A program made the position numbers and the translations under genes. From positions 759,004 to 823,003 of the forward strand of contig NZ_JADNRM010000001.1 of the NCBI RefSeq assembly GCF_021730445.1: a stretch of 64,000 nucleotides of DNA, read 5' to 3'. The notes below the pieces were generated by a model, which made no database searches, was not told where the DNA came from, and saw only the letters and a program-made list of their open reading frames with translations. The stretch is from Phocaeicola faecalis (GTDB lineage: Bacteria; Bacteroidota; Bacteroidia; Bacteroidales; Bacteroidaceae). The stretch's first letter is position 1, and the number at the start of each line of letters is the position of its first letter. This document shows, piece by piece, positions 8,661-17,000 of this stretch.

Positions 8661-9548
8661 ATGGTCACAGACAAAGCATTGTGGTTGGCAGATTTCTTAT
8701 ACCGAAAAAAGAAAGCCACCAGAGAGCAGATAGAAAAAGCATGGAAGAAAAGCAATATCAGTTATGGTAAACGCTTGGGAAGACGAACTTTTCAAGAGAC
8801 AAGAAACAAAGTAGAAAGATTGTTTGACATAAATATTGACTACAATGCCAAAACACATGAGTATTATTTTGAAGACCCTGAAATATTTCAAGAAAACAGT
8901 ATTCGAAACTGGTTATTAAAAACTCTGTCCGTTTCCAATCTTTTGCAAAGATACCGGACTATGCAAGAACGCATCTTGCTTGAAGAACCCGCTTATGGAT
9001 ACTTCTACCTCCCCGACATACTGGAAGCAATGGAAATGTCCGCAAAGATAGAATTATCTTATCACCCTTTCAACGATAATAAATATACCACTTTGTTTTC
9101 ACCCTACTGCTTAAAGGTGTTCAAACAGCGATGGTATGTGTTGGGATTCTCTTCCCGTCATCAGCAAATACGGACTTTTTCTTTCGACAGAATAGAAGAC
9201 ATTGCTCTTACAGAAGAAGCGTTCTCTATTCCCAAGGACTTTAACCAGCATTCTTATTTCAATAATTGTTATGGCATTACCTATTCCCCCCACTTGGAGC
9301 TGGAGATTATCGTCTTTAAGGTAAACAGCAGACAGATTCCTTACTTTCGTACCCGCCCTATCCATCATTCCCAAACGGAAATCAAAGAAGGTATTTTTCA
9401 GATTAAAGCCTATTTATCCTATGAATTGATACAGGAATTGTTATCATACGGCAGTAATATAGAAGTATTCTCTCCTACTTCAGTAAGAATTAAGATAAAA
9501 GAAGAGGCTATGAAGATGATAGAAATGTATCAAACAAAACTGCCATAA
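8661..9548 (+). CDS. WYL-domain transcriptional regulator
   Basis: A 295-residue regulator with an N-terminal winged-helix region (about residues 1-75; KKKATREQIEKAWKKS... and GRRTFQETRNKVERLF resemble a helix-turn-helix) and a central WYL domain (about 140-215). The WYL core is seen as FKQRWYVLGFSS followed by RTFSFDRIEDI. The remaining 80 residues correspond to the WCX-type C-terminal extension. WYL domains bind nucleic acid or nucleotide ligands and often control stress or defence genes. Here the only close divergent partner is the small acidic protein at 8222-8530; no recognised defence gene is near. Function is assigned at family level only. Confidence 0.88.
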   Translation: MVTDKALWLADFLYRKKKATREQIEKAWKKSNISYGKRLGRRTFQETRNKVERLFDINIDYNAKTHEYYFEDPEIFQENSIRNWLLKTLSVSNLLQRYRTMQERILLEEPAYGYFYLPDILEAMEMSAKIELSYHPFNDNKYTTLFSPYCLKVFKQRWYVLGFSSRHQQIRTFSFDRIEDIALTEEAFSIPKDFNQHSYFNNCYGITYSPHLELEIIVFKVNSRQIPYFRTRPIHHSQTEIKEGIFQIKAYLSYELIQELLSYGSNIEVFSPTSVRIKIKEEAMKMIEMYQTKLP

Positions 9549-9554
9549 GCAAAA

Positions 9555-9630
9555 GGAAGTGTATCAAAACTCCCAAGTTACCCGCCTCTACCACAAAATG
9601 ATAAGCCGGTGTTATTTTGATACAACTTCC
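9555..9630. terminator. Long-stem bidirectional terminator between convergent genes
   Basis: GGAAGTGTATCAAAA (9555-9569) pairs with TTTTGATACAACTTCC (9615-9630) with a single-base bulge. It lies between the convergent WYL and flotillin-like genes. Its core GTGTATCAAAA is close to that of the hairpin at 35411-35472. Confidence 0.65.
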
Positions 9631-9684
9631 ACCTTCAGCTCTTTAATGTTCAACAACACTATATAAGCTGAACAAATTCAATCT

Positions 9685-11319
9685 CTATTTTTTCTTATCT
9701 TCCGTCTTCTCCTCTTTCTTTTCTTCCGGATTAATGATTCCTTTCACTGTCTCTCCAATGGGCAATTTATCAAGTACCCCAAGGCTCGGAGCCACTGTTT
9801 TCACCAACGTGTTCAAGAAATTACTTGTCCCACCGTTGCCTCCGTCAAACACTGTAATATTACCCAAATTAATATGTTCAAATGCTTTCACCTGTTCACC
9901 GGCGATTTCCTTCCATTGGTCTACCATCTTATACTGAATGGCAATTGCCGGATTCGATTCGGCAGCTTTCACCATTGCTTCGAAACCTTCAGCTTCGGCA
10001 AGTAATGATTTCTTCTTACCATCTGCTTCCGCTTCCAATTTCATCTTGATAGCCTGAGCTTCAGCCTGAGCCTGAGCCAGCAAAGCCTTTGCTCGTGCCT
10101 CTGCCTCACGGGTTATTTTCTCAGCAACGGCATCCGCTTGCAAAACAGCTTCCTGTTTGGCTATTTCAGCAGGAACAATTTTATCTGCTTTCAATGAAGA
10201 TTCCACCTTACGTGCCTTCGCTTCTTCTACTTCTTTTTGGGCAATTTCGCGAGCAGTCTGCACGGCTGCTTCCGAGCGGGCAGACGCTTCACCGGCTTGT
10301 TTGTCAGCGTTGGCCTGTGTCACTGCCAGTTCCGCATCAGATTGTGCAATAGCCTTTTGTGCTTCATTTCGTCCGATAGCCGCTTTCTTGGCAGCTTCAG
10401 CCTGCTTAATCTCCATATCCGAGTTCAACTCGGCAATACGACTTTCTTTTTCAGTATTAGCTTGTTCTATGCGAATATTCTTTTCGGCTTCAGCTTTTGC
10501 CACCTGAGACTCTTTTTCCGCATTGGCAATAGCTACCTGAGAGATACGGTCTTTATCGGCATTAGCAACCGATATTTCCTGCTGCTTCTTGGTTTCGGCA
10601 ATCGCAATATCCTGATCTTTACGAGTCTCGGCAACCTTTGTCTCACGTTCCTTAATCTGATTGGCTATCTTGATTGCACCCAATTTCTCTTGTTCCTCAA
10701 TATTTGCCTGTGCTTCATTCTGCGCTTTACTCTCGGCTTCTTTACCTAAGTTGACAATATAATTAGCAGCATCACGGATATCGCTGATATTGATATTCAT
10801 CAAATAAAGTCCAAACTTACGAAGTTCCGTATCGATATTATCCTTCACCTTTGAAAGAAATTTATCACGATCCGAGTTCAGTTCCTCAATAGTCATGTCG
10901 GCAATGACCAAACGCATCTGTCCGTAAACGACATCGGTAATCAGATTTTGCTTATCGTCCATAGTCAACCCCAACATGCGTTCGGCTGCATTTTGCATCA
11001 CTTCGGGGTCGGTACTGATGGCTACCGTAATAGTAGTAGGTACATCCACGCGAATATTCTGTGCAGACAAGGCACCGGTCAACTTGCAGTCTATCTGCAT
11101 CGGTTTCATAGACAGAAATTCATACCCTTGTATAATGGGCCAAACAAAAGCAGCACCACCGTGATACAGTTTCGCCGACTTCTTGTCATTACCTGTCTTA
11201 CCGTATACCACGAGTACTTCATCACTTTTACACTTACGGTAACGAGAAAGGATACCGATAAAAGTAAGTAAAATGACTGCTACCAATATAGCAGCCATAA
11301 TCATCATTTCTTGTGTCAT
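9685..11319 (-). CDS. Flotillin-like SPFH-domain membrane protein
   Basis: A 544-residue protein with one N-terminal membrane segment (about residues 6-25), an SPFH/band-7 domain (about 30-200), a very long Ala/Glu/Lys coiled coil (about 190-430) and a shorter C-terminal part. Flotillins form membrane microdomain scaffolds and are thought to organise membrane proteins. The coiled coil contains imperfect repeats such as VANADKD, IANAEKE and VAKAEAEKN. It is encoded 23 bases downstream of an NfeD-like gene; SPFH/NfeD pairing is a known conserved arrangement. The C-terminal tail is rich in Lys and Glu. Family assignment is firm; the cellular job is not known. Confidence 0.92.
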   Translation of the reverse strand: MTQEMMIMAAILVAVILLTFIGILSRYRKCKSDEVLVVYGKTGNDKKSAKLYHGGAAFVWPIIQGYEFLSMKPMQIDCKLTGALSAQNIRVDVPTTITVAISTDPEVMQNAAERMLGLTMDDKQNLITDVVYGQMRLVIADMTIEELNSDRDKFLSKVKDNIDTELRKFGLYLMNINISDIRDAANYIVNLGKEAESKAQNEAQANIEEQEKLGAIKIANQIKERETKVAETRKDQDIAIAETKKQQEISVANADKDRISQVAIANAEKESQVAKAEAEKNIRIEQANTEKESRIAELNSDMEIKQAEAAKKAAIGRNEAQKAIAQSDAELAVTQANADKQAGEASARSEAAVQTAREIAQKEVEEAKARKVESSLKADKIVPAEIAKQEAVLQADAVAEKITREAEARAKALLAQAQAEAQAIKMKLEAEADGKKKSLLAEAEGFEAMVKAAESNPAIAIQYKMVDQWKEIAGEQVKAFEHINLGNITVFDGGNGGTSNFLNTLVKTVAPSLGVLDKLPIGETVKGIINPEEKKEEKTEDKKK

Positions 11320-11342
11320 AGATTATTTCTTTAAAGTTTCAA

Positions 11343-11840
11343 TTATTGAATATATAATGTACCATCTTTATAAGCTGTAATGATTGTTTTATCTCCGGTT
11401 TGATAAGTCTTTCCACTTTCCGAAACCACATCCATCTCACGGATAGCACCATCACGCTTTATCTGGACGGTATATTTTCCATCACCATGCTTAAAATAAA
11501 TAGTACTTTCCCTTCCCACCAATTGATCTGTTTTTTCACTACGGTTTACCTGCTGCAACTGATAAGCTTTCTTATAGAGAAACCAAACAGCCAACACAAA
11601 GAAAAGACCTATTAATATACCTATGATATAACTGACTACATCCGTATTTCCCGCCAGATACATATACCAGCCAAAGCCAATGCCAAAATGGGTAAGTCCT
11701 TTAAAAGACACCACACTGCTGATATCAGCATCTACGTCCACATCCGTATCAATGTCTCCGAAAAAAATAGAAAGAATAAATTGTATCACAAAGATTCCGG
11801 TTGTGATAAGAGCGATAATTAAGAAGATATTACTACTCAT
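11343..11840 (-). CDS. NfeD-like membrane protein, partner of the flotillin
   Basis: A 165-residue protein with about two hydrophobic segments (residues 3-27 and 60-92) and a C-terminal beta-rich soluble domain (about 105-165) resembling the OB-fold of NfeD proteins: LVGRESTIYFKHGDGKYTVQ and MDVVSESGKTYQTGDKTIIT. Proteins of this type are encoded next to SPFH-domain proteins and are thought to form a complex with them in the membrane. No ClpP-like protease domain is present, so this is the short NfeD type. The stretch between the helices is Asp/Val-rich (DIDTDVDVDADIS). A promoter lies 49 bases upstream. Confidence 0.85.
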   Translation of the reverse strand: MSSNIFLIIALITTGIFVIQFILSIFFGDIDTDVDVDADISSVVSFKGLTHFGIGFGWYMYLAGNTDVVSYIIGILIGLFFVLAVWFLYKKAYQLQQVNRSEKTDQLVGRESTIYFKHGDGKYTVQIKRDGAIREMDVVSESGKTYQTGDKTIITAYKDGTLYIQ

Positions 11841-11888
11841 AATTGTTTGTGTTTAGTTTTTCAATCGATAAATCAGATATACGAGTTT

Positions 11889-11896
11889 CAAATATA
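11889..11896 (-). promoter_or_regulatory. Bacteroides-type -7 box for the NfeD-flotillin operon
   Basis: On the minus strand this reads TATATTTG, an exact TAnnTTTG match, 48 bases upstream of the NfeD-like start codon. Confidence 0.5.
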
Positions 11897-11978
11897 CAAA
11901 TTTGTCGGGCACAGGCAATAGTACATCTTTAGTTTAACAAATTTTTCTTATTGAATATGAAAAAAAGGAAGTTGTCCA

Positions 11979-12794
11979 TTACTTCCCTTTCTTATAATCA
12001 GTTACTATGCCTTCTGCTATCCATTTAGCCAATGCCTGACGGTTGTTCTGCAATACCAGTCTTTGCTGGTCGCGCTTGTTTTGAATATTTCCAAGTTCCA
12101 AAAACACCGCCACCGGTTGCGTGTTGCGCAACACATAAAGGTTACGTTCACTCACCGTTCCGGTGAAACCTCGGTTGGGCTGATGCTTGTCGTATTTCTT
12201 ATCAAAAGTGCGATGTAAGTTATTCGCCAAGCGTTTACCTTTGCTACTGCCCGGAGCATGATAAAAGAACACATCCGTTTGCTTCCCCTTACTCCTGCTA
12301 TCCACATGAATAAAGACTGCCCGTTTATAATTACTTTTATCTTTCTTAAACAACTTGTCAACCCAGTTACAACGTTGCTTTAGCCGTTCCACCTGATTCA
12401 AAGGAATAGGATCTCCCATACAAGTTTCCCGCTTGCTATTCGATAAAATATGGCCGTTACGGATACCGTCTTTCTTATCTTGAATAATAATGTGTACTTT
12501 CGCTCCCCGTGTCAACAGTTCACGTGCCAAACGAAGAATGATATCATAAGCATATTCATCCTCATGCAACTGACGCCCCTGATAAATACCGATTGCCCCC
12601 GGGTCAGGACCTCCATGCCCACTCACCAAATAGAAACAAGCTCCACTAAGCTCGTTAGAGGTTATTTGATAAGTGGCAAGTTCTTTTCCAAAAAGAGGTT
12701 CCTTGCCGGTACGAGGCTTCTTATTCTGTGCAAACGATGAAAGAGACAAGACAAATAATGACGTAATCAGTATTATTATAAATCTCATTCCCAA
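11979..12794 (-). CDS. Exported N-acetylmuramoyl-L-alanine amidase (amidase_3)
   Basis: A 271-residue protein with a signal peptide (cleavage near SFAQ, residue 23) and an amidase_3 fold. The zinc ligands are visible: histidine in YLVSGHGGPDPGAIG, glutamate in QLHEDEYAYD, and a later histidine in FIHVDSRS; the catalytic glutamate is in FLELGNIQNKRDQQ. It would cut the bond between MurNAc and the peptide stem in peptidoglycan during cell separation or remodelling. No LysM or AMIN domain is seen. It starts immediately after the stop codon of the thioredoxin-like gene, so the two are co-transcribed and probably translationally coupled. Confidence 0.9.
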   Translation of the reverse strand: MGMRFIIILITSLFVLSLSSFAQNKKPRTGKEPLFGKELATYQITSNELSGACFYLVSGHGGPDPGAIGIYQGRQLHEDEYAYDIILRLARELLTRGAKVHIIIQDKKDGIRNGHILSNSKRETCMGDPIPLNQVERLKQRCNWVDKLFKKDKSNYKRAVFIHVDSRSKGKQTDVFFYHAPGSSKGKRLANNLHRTFDKKYDKHQPNRGFTGTVSERNLYVLRNTQPVAVFLELGNIQNKRDQQRLVLQNNRQALAKWIAEGIVTDYKKGK

Positions 12795-13343
12795 TTACTT
12801 TTCACCCAACATTTCATCTATCTTTTTACATAATGAAGCAAACTCTTCTGTATTATAAAGACGAGTCAACATCACAATCCTACCGGTCTTGTCAATCAAC
12901 ACATTACGAGTAATACCGGCCTTACGGTCTGCATATTTTGCAAAAATATCTGCACCCGGATCCAGTCCTAAAGGATAAGTCACCCCTGTCTGCTTGGCAA
13001 AAGCTACTACCTTATCAAGCGGTTCGTCACGATCTACTCCGTAAAGAGCAAACGCTTTATTATCTTTGTGCTTCTGCCAAATATCCTTTTCTATAAAAGG
13101 CATTTCCTTACGACAAACGCCACACCAACTGGCCGTAAACTGAAGCATAACCACTTTACCACGCAAATCGGAAAGTTTCACCTTTTGTCCGTTTGTCAGT
13201 TCCATTTCGAAATCAGGGGCCATATCGCCTACCTTCACTATATAACCGGCATCATCAGGAGTTATATCCTTCTTCTGTGCCTGCATCGGTTGGCTGAGCA
13301 AGCATGCGCAAACCAACATCATTAAACTCATAAGCTTTTTCAT
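12795..13343 (-). CDS. Exported TlpA/ResA-like thioredoxin-fold protein
   Basis: A 182-residue periplasmic disulfide-active protein from the start MKKLMSLMMLVCACLL; cleavage is likely after SQPMQAQ (near residue 23). The redox motif WCGVC (Cys74 and Cys77) follows the AhpC/TSA-type sequence VGDMAPDFEM and LRGKVVMLQFTAS. The cis-proline region and GVTYPLGLDPG complete the fold. An in-frame ATG 4 codons earlier (13355) is possible but weakens the signal peptide. It likely reduces or oxidises periplasmic partner proteins. It leads an operon with the amidase, and a promoter lies 26 bases upstream. Confidence 0.9.
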   Translation of the reverse strand: MKKLMSLMMLVCACLLSQPMQAQKKDITPDDAGYIVKVGDMAPDFEMELTNGQKVKLSDLRGKVVMLQFTASWCGVCRKEMPFIEKDIWQKHKDNKAFALYGVDRDEPLDKVVAFAKQTGVTYPLGLDPGADIFAKYADRKAGITRNVLIDKTGRIVMLTRLYNTEEFASLCKKIDEMLGEK

Positions 13344-13368
13344 TGCATTCTCCATTTATAATTTGCCA

Positions 13369-13376
13369 CAAAGATA
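13369..13376 (-). promoter_or_regulatory. -7 box for the TlpA-amidase operon
   Basis: TATCTTTG on the minus strand matches TAnnTTTG exactly, 25 bases upstream of the start at 13343. It lies back to back with a plus-strand promoter. Confidence 0.5.
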
Positions 13377-13397
13377 GACTATTCAATCGTTTTTTTG

Positions 13398-13405
13398 TAA
13401 TTTTG
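13398..13405 (+). promoter_or_regulatory. -7 box for the polytopic membrane protein
   Basis: TAATTTTG matches TAnnTTTG exactly, 31 bases upstream of the start codon at 13437. Confidence 0.5.
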
Positions 13406-13436
13406 CCGCCCGAATTTAACCAATAACCACATCAAG

Positions 13437-14177
13437 ATGAATATTTTTTGGGAAACAATCGCTCAGTATAATGCCAGAACATGGATTTACCAACTAATTA
13501 TCACCCTTGTTGGCTTATGGCTTACCTGCTCATTGTTCCACCATCCCACCCCTTCAAAGAAAAAGGGAATGAAGCTTTATCTTATTTTTATCAATGCATG
13601 GGTAGCCGTAGTTTATTATCATATTTATTGTGACCCGCGCAGCTACAGCAATGCATTAGCTCTTTTTTGGGGAATCATGTGCCTTTTCTGGATTTACGAT
13701 TTAATAGTGGATTACACTCCCTTCGAGTTGAACCACAAACACCAGAAACTGGCCGTCTTATTATGTTTCCTTCCTTTGGCCTACCCCCTGTTTTCTGCGG
13801 CCCGCGGTATGCATTTCCCCATGATGACTTCTCCGGTCATGCCGTGTTCGGTAGCAGTATTCACCATCGGACTATTACTGGCTTTTTCACGACGAGTCAA
13901 TCTTTTCCTCATTTTATTCCTGTGTCATTGGGCACTTATCGGTTTTACCAAAACTTATTTCTTCCAGATTCCCGAAGATTTCTTACTGGCAAGTTCAGCC
14001 GTTCCCGGATTATACCTTTTCTTTAAAGAATACATAGCGGCCAACCTGCACACTGCAACCCACTTAAAAGCACGTCTCATCAATATTACTCTCCTTGTTG
14101 CTTGCGGAGCCATCAGTCTGTTGTTTATGATTTCCATGGTATGTGAACTGGCACAAGATGGAGACTTATCGAAATAA
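13437..14177 (+). CDS. Polytopic membrane protein of unknown function
   Basis: I do not recognise the family. The 246 residues contain about seven hydrophobic segments, near residues 16-36, 45-65, 72-95, 103-125, 133-150, 155-175 and 210-235, separated by short charged loops. There is no signal peptide cleavage site, no obvious catalytic motif and no cysteine cluster. It has its own promoter and is separated from lysS by 74 bases that include a lysS promoter, so it is probably transcribed alone. Aromatic residues are frequent, as in many small integral membrane proteins of this phylum. Confidence 0.8.
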   Translation: MNIFWETIAQYNARTWIYQLIITLVGLWLTCSLFHHPTPSKKKGMKLYLIFINAWVAVVYYHIYCDPRSYSNALALFWGIMCLFWIYDLIVDYTPFELNHKHQKLAVLLCFLPLAYPLFSAARGMHFPMMTSPVMPCSVAVFTIGLLLAFSRRVNLFLILFLCHWALIGFTKTYFFQIPEDFLLASSAVPGLYLFFKEYIAANLHTATHLKARLINITLLVACGAISLLFMISMVCELAQDGDLSK

Positions 14178-14214
14178 AAATAAGTCTAAATGAGGTACTT
14201 TGCAAAATCTTTCG

Positions 14215-14222
14215 TATTTTTG
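14215..14222 (+). promoter_or_regulatory. -7 box for the lysS operon
   Basis: TATTTTTG matches TAnnTTTG exactly and lies 29 bases before the lysS start codon. Confidence 0.5.
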
Positions 14223-14251
14223 CCTCCAAATTGAGTTAATGTTTTAACAGG

Positions 14252-15982
14252 ATGAACGTATTAGAACTAAGTGAACAGGAGATTATCAGACGGAACAGTC
14301 TGAATGAAATGCGCGCTATGGGCATTGACCCGTACCCCGCAGCTGAGTATGTAACCAACGCATTTTCTACAGATATAAAAGCCGAGTTCAAAGAAGATGA
14401 AGCAGAACCCCGCAAAGTATCGGTAGCCGGACGTATGATGAGCCGCCGTGTAATGGGTAAAGCATCATTTATCGAATTGCAAGACTCCAAAGGCCGTATT
14501 CAGGTATATATTACCCGTGATGATATCTGTCCGGATGAAAATAAGGATTTATACAATGTAGTATTCAAACGTCTGCTGGATCTTGGTGACTTCGTTGGTA
14601 TCGAAGGATACGTGTTCAAAACACAGATGGGTGAAATCAGTATCCATGCCAAAAAGCTGACTGTACTGTCTAAATCCCTGAAACCGCTGCCTATCGTAAA
14701 ATATAAGGATGGCGTAGCTTATGACAAATTCGAAGATCCGGAATTGCGTTATCGCCAACGTTATGTCGACCTGATTGTCAACGAAGGTGTAAAAGAAACT
14801 TTTGAGAAACGTGCCATCGTAGTTAAAACACTGCGTACCGCTTTGGATGAAGCCGGTTATACAGAAGTGGAAACTCCTATCCTTCAATCCATTCCCGGTG
14901 GAGCAAGTGCACGTCCATTCACAACACACCATAATTCATTGGATATAGACCTCTATCTGCGTATTGCAACAGAACTTTATCTGAAGCGACTCATCGTAGG
15001 TGGTTTTGAAGGTGTATACGAAATCGGCAAGAACTTCCGTAATGAAGGTATGGACAAGAACCATAATCCAGAGTTTACCTGTATGGAACTTTATGTTCAG
15101 TACAAGGATTACAACTGGATGATGAGCTTCACCGAAAAATTATTGGAACGCATCTGTATTGCTGTAAACGGAAGTACAGATAGTATTATTGACGGAAAAA
15201 CAATCAGTTTTAAGGCTCCTTACCGCCGCTTGCCCATTTTGGAAGCCATTAAGGAAAAGACCGGTTATGACCTCAACGATAAGACTGAAGAGGAAATACG
15301 TCAGGTTTGCAAAGAGCTGAAAATGGAAGAGATTGATGAAACAATGGGTAAAGGAAAACTGATAGACGAAATCTTCGGAGAGTTCTGTGAAGGTACTTAT
15401 ATCCAACCGACTTTCATTACTGACTATCCGGTAGAAATGTCACCGCTGACAAAAATGCACCGTTCTAAACCGGGACTGACAGAACGCTTTGAACTGATGG
15501 TAAATGGTAAAGAATTAGCGAATGCCTATTCTGAGCTTAACGATCCGATTGATCAGGAAGAGCGTTTCAAGGAACAGATGAAGCTGGCCGACAAGGGTGA
15601 TGACGAAGCAATGATTATTGACCAGGATTTCTTGCGTGCATTACAATATGGTATGCCTCCCACTTCGGGTATCGGTATCGGTATCGACCGATTGGTGATG
15701 CTGATGACAGGCAAACCTTATATTCAGGAAGTATTGTTCTTCCCGCAGATGCGTCCTGAAAAAATTACTCCGAAAGACCCGGCAACCAAGTTCATGGAAC
15801 TAGGCATTGCAGAAGAGTGGGTTCCCGCCATTCAAAAAGTCGGTTACAACTTAGTGAGTGATATGAAAGATGTAAACCCGCAGAAGTTACACCAAGACAT
15901 CTGTGGTATAAATAAGAAATATAAATTGGAATTGACCAATCCGACGGTAGATGAAGTAGCCGGATGGATTAGCAAAATCTAA
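14252..15982 (+). CDS. lysS: Lysyl-tRNA synthetase, class II
   Basis: Charges tRNA-Lys. The N-terminal anticodon-binding OB-fold (about residues 50-150) is seen in VAGRMMSRRVMGKASFIEL. Class II motif 2 is FRNEGMDKNHNPEFTCMELY and motif 3 is GIGIGIDRLVML. At 576 residues it is about 70 longer than E. coli LysS (505). The extra length is a C-terminal extension after motif 3 (from about residue 505), with KVGYNLVSDMKDVNPQKL and a small helical domain. I believe this extension is common in Bacteroidetes enzymes, but it is not needed for the core reaction. The gene heads a tight run with gpsA and pgi (gaps of 10 and 12 bases). Confidence 0.97.
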   Translation: MNVLELSEQEIIRRNSLNEMRAMGIDPYPAAEYVTNAFSTDIKAEFKEDEAEPRKVSVAGRMMSRRVMGKASFIELQDSKGRIQVYITRDDICPDENKDLYNVVFKRLLDLGDFVGIEGYVFKTQMGEISIHAKKLTVLSKSLKPLPIVKYKDGVAYDKFEDPELRYRQRYVDLIVNEGVKETFEKRAIVVKTLRTALDEAGYTEVETPILQSIPGGASARPFTTHHNSLDIDLYLRIATELYLKRLIVGGFEGVYEIGKNFRNEGMDKNHNPEFTCMELYVQYKDYNWMMSFTEKLLERICIAVNGSTDSIIDGKTISFKAPYRRLPILEAIKEKTGYDLNDKTEEEIRQVCKELKMEEIDETMGKGKLIDEIFGEFCEGTYIQPTFITDYPVEMSPLTKMHRSKPGLTERFELMVNGKELANAYSELNDPIDQEERFKEQMKLADKGDDEAMIIDQDFLRALQYGMPPTSGIGIGIDRLVMLMTGKPYIQEVLFFPQMRPEKITPKDPATKFMELGIAEEWVPAIQKVGYNLVSDMKDVNPQKLHQDICGINKKYKLELTNPTVDEVAGWISKI

Positions 15983-15992
15983 TTGACAAAAC

Positions 15993-16988
15993 ATGAAATT
16001 GCCCGGTAAAATAGCAATAATGGGTGGTGGCAGCTGGGCCACGGCTATTGCAAAGATAGTCTTGGCTCAGTCTGAATCAATCAACTGGTATATGCGTCGT
16101 GACGACCGAATTGAAGAATTCAAACGTCTCGGCCATAATCCGGCTTATCTGACCAGTGTGCGCTTTGACATCAAGCGCATCAACTTTTCGTCGGATATAA
16201 ACAAGATAGTCAAGGAGTCGGATACGCTGATATTTGTAACTCCCTCACCTTATCTAAAAAGCCACCTCAAAAAGCTGAAAACCAAAATAAAGGACAAGTT
16301 CATCGTCACAGCTATTAAAGGTATCGTCCCCGACGAGAACCTGATTGTTTCCGACTATTTTAATAAAGTATACGGTGTTCCCGAAGACAACATTGCCGTT
16401 ATCGCAGGACCTTGCCATGCAGAAGAAGTCGCTTTGGAGCGTCTTTCTTATCTGACTATCGGTTGCAAGGATATTGACAAAGCCAAAATCTTTGCCCGCC
16501 AACTGGCCGGACATTATATCAAGACCTCAGTAAGCCCCGATGTAGCAGGTATCGAATATGCTTCTGTATTGAAGAATATTTATGCCATTGCTGCCGGTAT
16601 TTGCAGTGGTTTGAAATATGGCGATAACTTTCAAGCAGTATTGATATCGAATGCCATACAGGAAATGAATCGTTTCCTCAACACCGTACACCCCGTAGAA
16701 CGCTCCATCGACGATTCCGCTTATTTGGGAGACTTACTTGTTACTTCTTATTCCAATTTCAGCCGAAACCGTGTGTTTGGTACAATGATTGGTAAGGGGT
16801 ATTCCGTAAAAAGCGCACAAATAGAGATGGAAATGATAGCAGAAGGCTACTACGGCACAAAATGTATTAAGGAGTTAAATAAGCACTTGCACGTGAACAT
16901 GCCCATCGTAGATGCCGTTTACAATATATTGTACGAGCGCATCTCGCCCATGATTGAGATAAAATTATTAACTGATTCATTCAGATAA
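15993..16988 (+). CDS. gpsA: Glycerol-3-phosphate dehydrogenase [NAD(P)+]
   Basis: Reduces dihydroxyacetone phosphate to sn-glycerol-3-phosphate for phospholipid synthesis. At 331 residues it has the usual length. The Rossmann glycine motif is MGGGSWATAIAKIV near the N-terminus. The catalytic lysine is in YASVLKNIYAIAAGI, with the downstream GLKYGDNFQAVLISNAIQEM forming the substrate site; TAIKGI is the second conserved lysine region. It lies between lysS and pgi on one transcript. This placement links lipid-precursor synthesis with glycolytic entry only by operon context; no regulator is evident. Confidence 0.95.
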   Translation: MKLPGKIAIMGGGSWATAIAKIVLAQSESINWYMRRDDRIEEFKRLGHNPAYLTSVRFDIKRINFSSDINKIVKESDTLIFVTPSPYLKSHLKKLKTKIKDKFIVTAIKGIVPDENLIVSDYFNKVYGVPEDNIAVIAGPCHAEEVALERLSYLTIGCKDIDKAKIFARQLAGHYIKTSVSPDVAGIEYASVLKNIYAIAAGICSGLKYGDNFQAVLISNAIQEMNRFLNTVHPVERSIDDSAYLGDLLVTSYSNFSRNRVFGTMIGKGYSVKSAQIEMEMIAEGYYGTKCIKELNKHLHVNMPIVDAVYNILYERISPMIEIKLLTDSFR

Positions 16989-17000
16989 AATTCAGATACA

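Noticed and set aside
8531-8755. N-terminal extension of the small acidic protein to base 8755
   Set aside because: It would overlap the divergent WYL gene and its promoter, and the added residues are low in complexity.
10157-10749. Two plus-strand frames of 116 and 170 codons
   Set aside because: They are antisense to the Ala/Glu-rich coiled coil of the flotillin-like gene, whose codon bias leaves the opposite strand open.
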